The position numbers were made by a program, and so were the translations under genes. A stretch of DNA of 24,023 bases, taken from positions 1 through 24,023 of the forward strand of contig DAOTUI010000028.1 in NCBI GenBank assembly GCA_034437035.1, read 5' to 3'. Below, in pieces: positions 16,099 to 24,023 of the stretch. Below the pieces are notes generated by a model. The model ran no database searches. It was not told the DNA's origin and saw nothing but the letters and a program-made list of their open reading frames with translations. Position 1 is the stretch's first letter. Each line of letters begins with the position of its first letter. Origin of the DNA: CAKZQX01 sp034437035 (lineage in GTDB: Bacteria > Chloroflexota > Chloroflexia > Chloroflexales > Chloroflexaceae).

Positions 16099-19014
16099 AT
16101 GGAACGCATCTATGTTGCCCTGGACGTTGAAACGACTGGCCTGGAAGCGGGCATGGATGAGATTATAGAGATTGGCGCTGTGAAATTTCGCGGGCACGAG
16201 GTGCTGGAAACGTTTGCACAGCTTGTCAAACCGCGCCAGGCGCTGCCCCTCAAGATTACCCGGCTGACCGGCATTACCGCCGATGATCTGACCGCCGCCC
16301 CGCGCTTTAACGCCATTGCGCCCGACTTCGTGCGCTTTGTCAAGAATTATCCACTGGTCGGTCACTCGATTGGCTTCGATGTCACCATGTTGCGCGCGCA
16401 GGGGATGCACTTTGCCCAGCCGGTCTACGATACGTTTGATATGGCGACGCTGCTGCTGCCCCAGGCACCGATCTATAAGTTGAGTGCGCTGGCCGATCGT
16501 CTCGGCGTTGCGCATCCCGACGATCACCGCGCCCTGAATGATGCCGATGTCTGCCGTCAGGTTTTTCTGCACCTGCTTCAGCGGATCGAAACGCTGAACA
16601 TAGACGAACTGGGGGAGATTACCCGCCTGATGGCCCGGACGGACTGGGCGCTGCGCGATCTCTTTAACGAGGTTCAGCGCGCCCGGATGCAGACGGTCTG
16701 GGATAGCGCGCAACAAACGCAGCGCCCTGAAGCGGCGGCCGGTCCGGATGCCTTCGATCTCCCGGTTCAACCGGCAGCCACGCGGGTGCCGTCGGCGAAA
16801 CCGGCACCGCTCAAGCCCACCGGCGATACCACGCTGCTAGAGCTGGATACCATCACGGCCTTCTTTGCTGCCGATGGTGTCCTGGGACACGCCTTCCCCG
16901 GCTATGAACAGCGCCCGCAGCAGGTAGACATGGCGCAGGCCGTCGCCCGAACCTTTAACACCAACGAGACGCTGCTGGTTGAAGCCGGGACCGGGACCGG
17001 CAAGAGTATGGCCTACCTCGTCCCGGCGGCGCTCTTTGCGGCCCGGCGCGGCGAGCGGGTGGTTATCTCGACCAACACGATTAACCTGCAGGACCAGCTC
17101 TTCTACAAAGATATTCCCGATCTGCAACGCATGCCGGCCCGGATGGACGACAAAGGACCGGATGCCGGAAGCAATGGCAATGGGAGTGGGAGTGCGGCAA
17201 ACCATTCGCCCGACAGTGAACCCCCATTCACAGCGGCACTGCTCAAAGGGCGGGGCAACTATCTCTGCCTGCGCCGCTACAAGCGCCTGCGCCAGGAAGA
17301 AAACCTGCAACTGGACGAGATCCGCGCCCTGCTCAAAGTGCAACTCTGGCTGCCGACCACCAGCAGCGGTGACCGCGCCGAACTGCTGCTGGTGGACCGC
17401 GAGCCGGCCGCCTGGGGCCGCATGAATGTCACTGCCGAGACCTGTACCGGCCATCGCTGCCCCGATTTTCACGACTGCTTCTTCTTCAAGGCGCGGCGTC
17501 AGGCCGAGGCCGCGCATATGGTGGTGGTCAACCATGCCCTGCTGCTGTCGGATCTGGCCGCCCAGTCTAACGTCTTGCCGCCTTACGACCACCTGATTAT
17601 TGACGAGGCGCACAACCTGGAGGAAGTTGCTACCGATCAGCTCAGTTTTCGCGTTGACCAGGCGGCCCTCCTGCAGTTTCTCGATAATCTCTACCAGAGC
17701 GGCGGCGTACAGACGGTCAGCGGACTACTCTCGGAGTTGCCGGTGCATTTCGGCAACAGCGCCGCGACCGAGAGCGCGCGGGAGCAGGCCCAGACGATTG
17801 CCGATACGCTGCAGCCGGATGTTACCCGCACGCGCCAGGTGGTCTATGACTGCTTTAACCATCTGACCGGCTTCGTCACCCAGCAGGTTGAGCCGAACAA
17901 CTACGACTCGCGCCTGCGCCTGACGCCGGGGGTGCGGCAAAAACCGGCGTGGGCCGAGGTTGAGCAGGTCTGGCAGAACCTCACCCTGCTACTGACTCGG
18001 ATCAGCAGCGGGTTGGGCAAATTGCATACTCTGCTCCTCGAGCTGAAAGAGGCGGACCTGATCGAGTATGACGAACTTCTGCTACGGGTCGAGTCGCTGC
18101 ACCGGTTTGCCACCGATGTGCGCGTGCAGACCGGGCATATCGTCTTTGGCACCGAGGCCGATAAGTATGTCACCTGGCTGAACCTCGACCGCGTCTACGA
18201 TACGCTGACCCTGAATGCCGCGCCGCTGAGCGTGGCCGAGATCTTGCAGACCCAACTGTTTGGGCAAAAACAGACCAATATTCTGGCATCGGCCACCATG
18301 ACAGTGAACAACTCCTTCGAGTTTATCCAGGAGCGCCTGGGACTGACGGAAGTTGAAGAACTGCAACTCGACTCGCCGTTCGACTACGAGCAGCAGGCGC
18401 TGGTCTACATTCCCAGCGACATCCCCGAACCCAACCAGCGCGGCTACCAGCAGATGGTCGAGGATGCACTGATTTCCCTCTGCACCGCAACCGGCGGGCG
18501 GACGCTGACGCTCTTTACCGCAAACAGCGTCCTCAAACAGACCTACATCGGCATCCAGGATGCGCTGGAGGAGCAAGAAATAGCGGTGCTGGGCCAGGGT
18601 GTTGACGGCTCGCGGCGCACGCTGCTGGAGCGCTTTAAGGAGTCGCCGCGTACGGTACTGCTGGGGACCAGTAGCTTCTGGGAGGGTGTAGATGTGGTCG
18701 GCGATGCGCTATCGGTGCTGGTTATTACCAAACTGCCCTTCAGTGTGCCCAACGATCCGATTTTTGCGGCCCGCAGCGAGCAGTTCAAAGAGCCGTTCAA
18801 CGAATATGCCGTGCCCCAGAGCATTCTGCGCTTCAAGCAAGGCTTTGGCCGGCTGATCCGCAGCAAGGAGGATCGCGGCATTGTGGTCGTGCTCGACAAG
18901 CGCCTGCTGACTAAGAAGTATGGACAGATCTTCCTGCACTCGCTGCCCACCACGCGCGTGCGCCAGGGTCCGCTCAAGCAACTGCCGCTGTTAGCGGCCC
19001 GGTTTCTGGTTTGA
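16099..19014 (+). CDS. dinG: DinG-family helicase with N-terminal DEDD exonuclease
   Basis: This 971-residue fusion acts in DNA repair. The N-terminal DnaQ-like 3'-5' exonuclease has ExoI LDVETTG (D9, E11), ExoII GHSIGFD and ExoIII HRALNDAD. A linker precedes an XPD/DinG superfamily 2 helicase with Walker A EAGTGTGKS (295-303), DEAH box D502-H505 and motif VI QGFGRLIR (914-921). Four cysteines, C390, C449, C454 and C460, have the 5- and 6-residue spacing of the E. coli DinG iron-sulphur site, so a 4Fe-4S cluster is expected. Exonuclease-helicase fusions occur in Firmicutes DinG, but those I know lack the cluster. ATG 16099 follows GGTGAGG by nine bases; an upstream in-frame ATG (16072) lies too close to the -10 box. 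The gene stands alone. Confidence 0.95.
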   Translation: MERIYVALDVETTGLEAGMDEIIEIGAVKFRGHEVLETFAQLVKPRQALPLKITRLTGITADDLTAAPRFNAIAPDFVRFVKNYPLVGHSIGFDVTMLRAQGMHFAQPVYDTFDMATLLLPQAPIYKLSALADRLGVAHPDDHRALNDADVCRQVFLHLLQRIETLNIDELGEITRLMARTDWALRDLFNEVQRARMQTVWDSAQQTQRPEAAAGPDAFDLPVQPAATRVPSAKPAPLKPTGDTTLLELDTITAFFAADGVLGHAFPGYEQRPQQVDMAQAVARTFNTNETLLVEAGTGTGKSMAYLVPAALFAARRGERVVISTNTINLQDQLFYKDIPDLQRMPARMDDKGPDAGSNGNGSGSAANHSPDSEPPFTAALLKGRGNYLCLRRYKRLRQEENLQLDEIRALLKVQLWLPTTSSGDRAELLLVDREPAAWGRMNVTAETCTGHRCPDFHDCFFFKARRQAEAAHMVVVNHALLLSDLAAQSNVLPPYDHLIIDEAHNLEEVATDQLSFRVDQAALLQFLDNLYQSGGVQTVSGLLSELPVHFGNSAATESAREQAQTIADTLQPDVTRTRQVVYDCFNHLTGFVTQQVEPNNYDSRLRLTPGVRQKPAWAEVEQVWQNLTLLLTRISSGLGKLHTLLLELKEADLIEYDELLLRVESLHRFATDVRVQTGHIVFGTEADKYVTWLNLDRVYDTLTLNAAPLSVAEILQTQLFGQKQTNILASATMTVNNSFEFIQERLGLTEVEELQLDSPFDYEQQALVYIPSDIPEPNQRGYQQMVEDALISLCTATGGRTLTLFTANSVLKQTYIGIQDALEEQEIAVLGQGVDGSRRTLLERFKESPRTVLLGTSSFWEGVDVVGDALSVLVITKLPFSVPNDPIFAARSEQFKEPFNEYAVPQSILRFKQGFGRLIRSKEDRGIVVVLDKRLLTKKYGQIFLHSLPTTRVRQGPLKQLPLLAARFLV

Positions 19015-19020
19015 TGCTGG

Positions 19021-19061
19021 GGGATTTGGGGATTAGCGATTGGCGATTGGCGATTGGCGTG
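19021..19061. repeat. Heptamer tandem CGATTGG x3 with flanking variants
   Basis: Three exact CGATTGG units (19037-19057) are preceded by GGGGATT-like variants, a few bases after the dinG stop. Confidence 0.8.
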
Positions 19062-19140
19062 TAGGTTACGCTTTCAACCATGGAACCCGGATATTATCAC
19101 CTTTAGGGGCAGACAGAGCCAATGTTCGCATCTCCTTGCT

Positions 19141-19335
19141 GCGTTACGCGATCCTGTGTTTGACCGTGGAATAGTGCCTCGGGCAGGGCGGAAGACTCAT
19201 TCTTTTTCACAAAAAAATTCACAACGTGAATTTTTTGTGAAAAAGAAAAAAGAGTACCATGCTCATGCTGCCGCAGGCGCATCAGGCTTCTATCGGGTGA
19301 AATGTCCCGTTTGGACACTTACCGCGTAACCCTGT
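19141..19335 (-). repeat. Hairpin repeat family, copy C (inverted)
   Basis: On the minus strand this copy shows TACGCGGT, then exactly 47 bases to the end of CGCCTG (sharing TTCACCCG with copy B), then CGGCAGCATG and GGTACTC, the core hairpin, and CCGCCCTGCC. It carries a small GAGCATG duplication. The core (arms 19202-19222 and 19226-19245) has a stem of CTTTTTCACAAAAAATTCAC type with one bulged A. The copy lies between convergent genes. Together with the tandem repeat and a terminator it fills 19015-19413. Confidence 0.8.
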
Positions 19336-19390
19336 AAAAAAGCAACCAGCAGAAGAGCCCGATTGCATTGGCTTCTTCTGCTGGTTGCTT
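19335..19390 (-). terminator. Rho-independent terminator of the FHA gene
   Basis: A 20-base stem (AAGCAACCAGCAGAAGAGCC and its near-perfect complement, one bulge) is followed on the minus strand by TTTTTT (complement of 19336-19341). It lies 24 bases after the stop codon. Confidence 0.85.
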
Positions 19391-19413
19391 CGCCAAACAC
19401 TGAATGTACCCGC

Positions 19414-19974
19414 TTAATCGCGGAACCGCTCAAAAAAGTCACGCTGCTGCTCTTGCACGGCCTGTTCAATCTCCAGCGAGGTGACATAGCCTAACTCATG
19501 CAGCACCTCGCCAATATTTGCCTTGCGCCCCTGTCGCCGCAATATCTCCTGCTGTTCCGCCGCGTGCGCCAACTGGCTACGGCTCACAATCCCGCGCCGC
19601 AGCAGATACTCTCCCAGTTGAGGCACACCGCTTCTACTCGGCGACTGATTCGCCCCGACTGCCTGCTCAACTACCTGGGTAAACCCGACCTGGAATGAAG
19701 CGCCGCCGAATGTCACCATATCCCCTTCCTGAATGCGCCCCTGACCCGTAACGGGTTTACTGTTGACAAACACAGCCGCATTCGGATCGAGCGGTTTGAC
19801 AAACCAGCGATCCAGCGCCTGTCGGATCTCGGCATGGCGCGGACAGATAAGCCGATCTTTCAATACCAGGTCACACGCAGAACTACTCCCAACAATGTTT
19901 GTGCGGCCGGTGAGGAGATCGCGCATACCCACGCGTGATCCGCTGATACCTTTTAAGGTCAATGCTTTCGTCAT
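19414..19974 (-). CDS. FHA domain protein with MshEN-like C-terminal domain
   Basis: This is a 186-residue cytoplasmic protein. ATG 19974 (MTKALTLKGISG) is preceded by GGAG and preferred over a TTG at 19998. Residues of about 10-95 form an FHA domain (RTNIVGSSSACDLVLKDRLICPRHAEI), a phosphothreonine-binding fold; H in PRHAEI and the S-rich stretch match the binding site. Residues of about 115-183 (LGEYLLRRGIVSRSQLAHAAEQQ, IGEVLHELGYVTSLEIEQAVQEQQ) resemble the N-terminal domain of type II secretion/type IV pilus ATPases (GspE/PilB, MshEN), some of which bind c-di-GMP. No ATPase domain follows. A small adaptor reading phosphorylation and perhaps c-di-GMP is possible, but this is inference. A strong promoter lies at 20083-20111 and a terminator at 19335. 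Confidence 0.88.
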   Translation of the reverse strand: MTKALTLKGISGSRVGMRDLLTGRTNIVGSSSACDLVLKDRLICPRHAEIRQALDRWFVKPLDPNAAVFVNSKPVTGQGRIQEGDMVTFGGASFQVGFTQVVEQAVGANQSPSRSGVPQLGEYLLRRGIVSRSQLAHAAEQQEILRRQGRKANIGEVLHELGYVTSLEIEQAVQEQQRDFFERFRD

Positions 19975-20082
19975 GATTTTCGCTACTCCGAACGTCAAAA
20001 AACCTGCAGAGCATGCAGCCGGTACAAGCTACAGGTATGCCAGATAACGCATGGTGCGGGGACACCCGCGGGGGTAACTTCT

Positions 20083-20111
20083 GTTGTAACATCCGCACGC
20101 GCACTTGTCAA
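20083..20111 (-). promoter_or_regulatory. Sigma-70 promoter of the FHA gene
   Basis: On the minus strand a consensus TTGACA (20111-20106) and TACAAC (20088-20083) are spaced by 17 bases. The start codon is about 100 bases beyond. The adjoining TTGTCA/TGACAA words on the other side form a loose inverted repeat (20105-20127). Confidence 0.6.
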
Positions 20112-20188
20112 TATTTCATTATGACAATTTTATAAGAGTTCTGTTAGCTTACTCCTACTCGGTTCGACCACAATCCTTTCACTATGCT

Positions 20189-20217
20189 TTGCGGCAACGA
20201 TACCAGAATGCTATAAT
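20189..20217 (+). promoter_or_regulatory. Sigma-70 promoter of the DUF190-CBS gene
   Basis: TTGCGG (20189-20194) and a consensus TATAAT (20212-20217) are spaced by 17 bases. The leader to the start codon is about 100 bases and contains two palindromes. With the FHA promoter this fills the 349-base divergent gap 19975-20323. Confidence 0.6.
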
Positions 20218-20259
20218 TTTCAGAGATAAGGAAATCGTCATTATCCTGGCCCGGCATAG

Positions 20260-20294
20260 ATGACGATCGCGTCATTTGTCGATTGCCGGCAATC
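20260..20294 (+). promoter_or_regulatory. Two adjacent palindromes in the DUF190-CBS leader
   Basis: ATGACG-ATCG-CGTCAT (20260-20275) is followed five bases later by the perfect 14-base palindrome GATTGCCGGCAATC (20281-20294). They lie between the -10 box and the start codon, where a repressor or an RNA hairpin could act. Confidence 0.45.
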
Positions 20295-20323
20295 CTGCCG
20301 ATCCACACAGTAGCGAGTATTTT

Positions 20324-21586
20324 ATGTCAACAACTGCAAGCGTTCAACGCGTCCGCATCTATCTAAGCGAACATGATGAGTGGGGCGGACTGCCCCTCTA
20401 CCAGGTTATTCTCGATCGCTTACGCCATACCGGAGCCACCGGCGCAACGGCTGTGCGTGGCCTGGCCGGGTTTGGCCCCAGCCATCTTACTCGCGCCACC
20501 GGCGTGATCGATGTGCATGCGCATCCCCCGGTTGTGATCGAGTGGATCGACCGGGTTGAGCGGGTTGCTTCCATCCTGCCCCAACTGGATGAACTCTTGC
20601 CCAGCGCCCTGACCACCATCGAAGATGTGCAACTGTACCGGGCCGTTCTGCGGGGGCGCGGTCCCTTTGCCGGTGAGGATCGCGTCCGCGATTACATGCG
20701 GCCGACGCTCCGCACCCTGACTGCTACCGCCACGCTCAGCCAGGCACTTGTCATTTTGATGAACGAGGATCAGAGCACAATTCCCATCATTAATGATCAG
20801 CGGCGGGTTGTGGGTACCCTCACCGGGCAAGATATCGTGCGCCGCACCAGTCTGCGCCTGCCCCCCCAACTGCTGCGCCTGTTGAATGAAGACGAGTATG
20901 CGGCCCTGCCGGCACCGCTTGCCGACCGGCCAATCACCGAGATTATGAGCCACGATCCTCGCAGTATTTATGCCGGTGCGCCGATCCCGCAGGCAATGGT
21001 TCCGTTGATCGAGTGGAACTATGCCCAGATCCCGGTACTGGATGAGCGGGGCATGCTGGTCGGGTTGCTCGGTCAGGAGGAGGTGCTTCGTGCCGCCATT
21101 GCCCACGAGCAGGCCGGCAGTGACGAGATCCGGGACGCCGACCCGCCCACGCCGGTCAGCCTGGTTATGCAGAAAGCCGTTCCGCAGGTAGTCGTCTCCG
21201 AACCGATGGCCGTTGCCCTGCAGCAACTGCTCACCTCGAGTGATCATACCCTGATGGTGGTGGATGCCGCCGGCCGCCTGCAGGGTCGCCTGAGTATTGC
21301 CACAGCGTTGAGTCGGCTGCAGGGGGAAGAGCGCACCACACTGCTGGCGGCCCTCCAGCGTGGTACGGCTGATGTGCAGACCCTGCCGGGGACAGACCGC
21401 GACTTCTACCCACTGCTTGAGCGGGACTTCCCAACCATCGCGCCCACCGAGACTATGCTGAATGCTACCCGGTTGCTGCTGGCACAGCGGGTGGAGAGTG
21501 TACCGGTTGTGGATGAAGATGGGAAATTACAGGGGAAACTGTCGCAGGGAAGCCTGCTGCGTGCGCTGGCGCAGGCCAGTGAGTAG
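20324..21586 (+). CDS. DUF190 protein with four CBS domains
   Basis: This is a 420-residue cytoplasmic protein. ATG 20324 is chosen over a TTG at 20276, which lies inside the palindromic leader; a clear ribosome-binding site is lacking. Residues 1-105 form a DUF190 domain (RVRIYLSEHDEWGGLPLYQVILDRLR, GATGATAVRGLAGFGP), a PII/CutA-like fold. Four CBS modules follow at about 122-177 (VRDYMRPTLRTL), 204-262 (ITEIMSHDPRSI), 278-335 (VSLVMQKAVPQV) and 364-418 (DFPTIAPTETM). CBS pairs usually bind adenine nucleotides and sense energy or ionic state. DUF190 genes are often near crcB fluoride channel genes; none is present here. A ligand sensor is the best description; the target is unknown. Confidence 0.9.
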   Translation: MSTTASVQRVRIYLSEHDEWGGLPLYQVILDRLRHTGATGATAVRGLAGFGPSHLTRATGVIDVHAHPPVVIEWIDRVERVASILPQLDELLPSALTTIEDVQLYRAVLRGRGPFAGEDRVRDYMRPTLRTLTATATLSQALVILMNEDQSTIPIINDQRRVVGTLTGQDIVRRTSLRLPPQLLRLLNEDEYAALPAPLADRPITEIMSHDPRSIYAGAPIPQAMVPLIEWNYAQIPVLDERGMLVGLLGQEEVLRAAIAHEQAGSDEIRDADPPTPVSLVMQKAVPQVVVSEPMAVALQQLLTSSDHTLMVVDAAGRLQGRLSIATALSRLQGEERTTLLAALQRGTADVQTLPGTDRDFYPLLERDFPTIAPTETMLNATRLLLAQRVESVPVVDEDGKLQGKLSQGSLLRALAQASE

Positions 21587-21632
21587 GGGTGGATGATGCG
21601 GGACAGGGATATACATCCGGTTGGGTAGAGCG

Positions 21633-22154
21633 CTACTCATGTTCATCCATATGCCCAAACCGCGCAACAATCCGCCCGATCAACGCCGTTGTGGAATGGC
21701 CGGAGAGGTATGGTAGCAGCACAACCTGCCCGCCATACGCCTGCACCACTCGGGCTTCCGGCAGGCGCATAGTATCAATGACCTGGGCATTCTGCTCAGT
21801 GCGCCCATAGTCACCACCCTTCACATACACCTCCGGCTGCAGGGTTTCGACCAGTACCTCGGCGGTAAACTCCGGGAAAATGGTGACATAATCAACCCAG
21901 CGCAGTGCCGCCAGGAGATAGGCACGATTCTCCTCAGAAACCAGCGGGCGCAACGAACCCTTCACCGCGCGGGCCGATGCATCGCTGTTGATGCCGATGA
22001 CCAGCAGATCACCCAGCGCCCGCGCCTGCTCCAGATAGCGCACATGACCGCTGTGCAGCAGATCAAATACACCATTCGTCAACACGAGCCGCAATCCGTC
22101 GCACCGCCAGGTAGCGCGCAACGTTTGCAGTGTATCAAGTGAGACAACACTCAT
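21633..22154 (-). CDS. rfaE2: D-glycero-beta-D-manno-heptose 1-phosphate adenylyltransferase
   Basis: This is a 173-residue nucleotidyltransferase of the cytidylyltransferase-like fold, equivalent to the C-terminal domain of HldE/RfaE. It transfers AMP to heptose 1-phosphate to form ADP-heptose, a precursor of surface glycans. LTNGVFDLLHSGHVRYLEQA carries the HxGH motif (H34-H37); GINSDASARAVKG, VKGGDY and GHSTTALIGRI complete the nucleotide site. ATG 22154 is preferred to in-frame upstream starts, because AAGG of the ribosome-binding site lies in the sequence before it. The kinase half (HldE-N) is absent from the window. The gene is convergent with the DUF190-CBS gene, 46 bases apart, and lies next to a transposase. 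Confidence 0.9.
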   Translation of the reverse strand: MSVVSLDTLQTLRATWRCDGLRLVLTNGVFDLLHSGHVRYLEQARALGDLLVIGINSDASARAVKGSLRPLVSEENRAYLLAALRWVDYVTIFPEFTAEVLVETLQPEVYVKGGDYGRTEQNAQVIDTMRLPEARVVQAYGGQVVLLPYLSGHSTTALIGRIVARFGHMDEHE

Positions 22155-22305
22155 AACGGGTACCTTATGCCATACCATAATGGCAGACGCGTACCGAACA
22201 ACGGACACTAACTGCCGATTCCAGTCACGCACCTGCCGTTATCATCTAAATATCGCTCCCAGGATTACTTGCGTCCAAACGGCGAAGTCAGCACATATAC
22301 CTTAT

Positions 22306-24023
22306 CGTTCGCTTATTTATCCAGGTGGTTCAGACGAATGCTCAACCAGCCGCAGATAGCACGTATCCTCCAGGCCTGCCAGCGTCAGCAGACGTTGCTG
22401 CAGGCTCGTCAGCGGGGTCAGATGGCGGATGACCTGGGTCGGCACTTCGACCACGGTCAAGGTCAAGTTGCGAAACGCCTCCAGCACGCGTTCGGCGGTC
22501 GGGCGGCGGGTGCCGCGGCCTGGCTGGCCGGCATAGAGCCCGGTCAGGGGCTCGCCGGATGGTTCCTGCGCCAGCTGCTGCCGGATGCCGTACTCCAGCA
22601 GACTCAGCACGCGGAGGGCAATGGTCAACAGCCGCACCAGGCCCGTCACATGGTCGTCGCGGCTCAGATAGACCGGGCGAAGCGACAGCGGCTGGCCTTT
22701 GAGCCGACCGATGGGCTGTTCGACCCGATACTGGTCACGGTAGGCCAGCACCACCTGCGTCAGACTGCACTGTGCGGCCGAGCGGTTGGTCGCATAGACC
22801 CGCCAGCCCAACCGCTCCCCGGCGGCGGTGATCGCGTCCGTGACGCGGGTCGTGGTCAGACTCAGATCATAGGTCGTCTTCTCGCGGGCGGGCTGCCCGC
22901 GATACGCCCGGATGGTTCGGGTCTGCGCGGTCGCCTGCACCGTCACGGCCAGCAATCCTTGCACACCGTGGCGTTCGAGGATGGCGGCCACCGCCGCGTC
23001 TGCCTCGGTCGGGGTGGTCGGACGCGCCTTGCCGCGGCGGGGCACCAGCAGATCGGCCAGGTCGGCTTCGGCGGCGGCCACCCGACGTTCCAGCGCCTGT
23101 CGCTGGGTGGCCTGCATCGCGGGCGAGCGCACCACGATGCGGCGCTCCGTCCACGACACCAACTGATCGTCCACCGTGGCCGTCAGGTCGACCGTCGTTT
23201 CCCAGGCTTCCGCATGGATGACTGGCTGCCCGTGGGCGTCCAGCACGGGCTGACCATCGGCAGCGGGGCGGCTGATGGCGGTCAGCGATGCGGCCAGGGC
23301 CTGCTCCACCAGCACCGCCACGTCCCCTGCCGGAAGCTGCACCAGGCCCAGCGGGCAGAGATAGGCGTCGCCTGCGTGCTGGATGGCGGCGCGGGTCGCG
23401 CGTGCCCCCAGCTTGCTATCGCCGACATAGAGCAAGCCGGTGCGGCCCAGACTGGCACGCACGCGGGCAATGATCGGCAGGTACAGCGGGTCATCACTGC
23501 GCTGCCCGGGCACCACATCCACGGCCACCGGCAGGCCCAGCGGGTCAAGCGTCGCCAGCATCACCTTGATCTGGGGCAGGTCGGGGCGATGGTCTTTGCT
23601 ATGGCCGAATTGGAACAGGCCGTCATCGGTGACCGACCAGTAGCCACTGGCGGTGGAGCCATCCACCCGCACCTCGGTCGGCGTCAGGTCGTAGACCCGC
23701 AGCGTGTGCTGATTGAGTGCCCCTTCACAGGCGGCCCAGGCGGTATCGTCGCTGAGGGCGGCCAGCACATCCGCCAGGCGATCGTCGGTCAGGTCAGTCG
23801 GGCGCAGCGAACTGGGCAGTACGGCATTGAGCGTCCTCTGACGCTGATCGGCCCAGGGCCGAACCCGGTTCAGCCGATGATCCGCCTGCGAGAGGATATG
23901 TGCCAGCCAGACCGTGCTGAGCCAACCCAGGCTCAACCCCTGGTGATTCCCATGGGCCGGGAAGTGCTGATCCAGGATCTGTGGCAGCGCCAGGCGCTCC
24001 ATATGGGCCAACAGCAGCGGCAC
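22306..24023 (-). mobile_element. Insertion sequence, IS1634-type, partial at the right edge
   Basis: The transposase occupies almost all of this stretch, and its reading frame is open at the window edge, so one end of the IS is outside. The other end lies somewhere near 22260-22317, just after the stop codon; terminal inverted repeats cannot be confirmed without the missing end. Confidence 0.75.
22317..24023 (-). CDS. IS1634-family transposase, N terminus beyond the window
   Basis: At least 568 residues are seen, and the true start may be outside. The protein is a DDE transposase of the IS4/IS1634 type. An N-terminal DUF4277-like region (LSQADHRLNRVRPWADQR) precedes the catalytic core: first Asp in EVRVDGSTASGY, second Asp in LLYVGDSKLGA, and Glu in the YRDQYRVEQPIGRLKG signature (YREK-like). 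The region KDHRPDLPQIKVML between the first two is typical of the group. A C-terminal helical segment (VTGLVRLLTIALRVLSLLEYG) is complete. No frameshift or stop is seen, so the element may be active. Its GC content is as high as that of the host genes. Confidence 0.92.
   Translation of the reverse strand: MPLLLAHMERLALPQILDQHFPAHGNHQGLSLGWLSTVWLAHILSQADHRLNRVRPWADQRQRTLNAVLPSSLRPTDLTDDRLADVLAALSDDTAWAACEGALNQHTLRVYDLTPTEVRVDGSTASGYWSVTDDGLFQFGHSKDHRPDLPQIKVMLATLDPLGLPVAVDVVPGQRSDDPLYLPIIARVRASLGRTGLLYVGDSKLGARATRAAIQHAGDAYLCPLGLVQLPAGDVAVLVEQALAASLTAISRPAADGQPVLDAHGQPVIHAEAWETTVDLTATVDDQLVSWTERRIVVRSPAMQATQRQALERRVAAAEADLADLLVPRRGKARPTTPTEADAAVAAILERHGVQGLLAVTVQATAQTRTIRAYRGQPAREKTTYDLSLTTTRVTDAITAAGERLGWRVYATNRSAAQCSLTQVVLAYRDQYRVEQPIGRLKGQPLSLRPVYLSRDDHVTGLVRLLTIALRVLSLLEYGIRQQLAQEPSGEPLTGLYAGQPGRGTRRPTAERVLEAFRNLTLTVVEVPTQVIRHLTPLTSLQQRLLTLAGLEDTCYLRLVEHSSEPPG

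Noticed and set aside
21619..21636. tRNA-like GGTTGGGTAGAGC word
   Set aside because: No acceptor stem, anticodon arm or T-arm pairs around it, and it overlaps the end of the rfaE2 reading on the other strand.
22867..23643. Several open frames inside the transposase region
   Set aside because: All overlap the DDE transposase in other frames and show only biased, motif-free sequence.

Overview
The window looks like a chromosomal segment of a GC-rich bacterium, most likely a Chloroflexota member (Chloroflexales/Roseiflexus-like). This is inferred from gene content: a CheB-CheR-PAS sensor, DUF4397 and kelch/IPT surface proteins, an FHA plus MshEN-like protein, a DUF190-CBS protein, and a secreted protein ending in a YFPIVV-type tail. 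Intergenic DNA rich in short tandem repeats also fits. No rRNA, tRNA or CRISPR array was found.

Layout. (1) 137-6746, plus strand: a signalling block. It starts with a CheB-CheR-PAS-coiled-coil protein split by a one-base frameshift near base 380. A soluble PAS-GAF kinase of the NarX/DegS type and a membrane-bound HAMP-PAS kinase follow. No response regulator is visible. (2) 6747-7451: two tandem copies of a roughly 200 bp repeat, each built around a near-perfect long hairpin. A third copy lies inverted at 19141-19335. The flanks are conserved, but the hairpin stems differ in sequence between copies while staying paired. (3) 7452-10745: a secreted DUF4397 protein with a clear terminator, two inverted-repeat elements, an AT-rich stretch, a broken IPT/kelch surface protein gene (in-frame stop plus frameshift), and a truncated Uma2-type nuclease gene. 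(4) 10991-13640: a lipoprotein, an ABC ATPase of the LolD/MacB type without a permease, and a HAD hydrolase whose start overlaps the ATPase stop. (5) 14156-15718: a monofunctional haem catalase with a palindromic operator candidate upstream. (6) 16099-19014: a DinG-family helicase with an N-terminal DEDD exonuclease and four iron-sulphur cysteines. (7) 19414-21586: divergent FHA/MshEN-like and DUF190-4xCBS genes with good promoters between them. (8) 21633-22154: a heptose-1-phosphate adenylyltransferase. The window ends inside an IS1634-type transposase that runs off the right edge.

The genes form small independent units: sensing, envelope export, oxidative stress and DNA repair. Most gaps carry their own distinct 7-9 bp tandem repeat or hairpin. 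The signal least explained by known features is the repeat family with variable hairpin cores.
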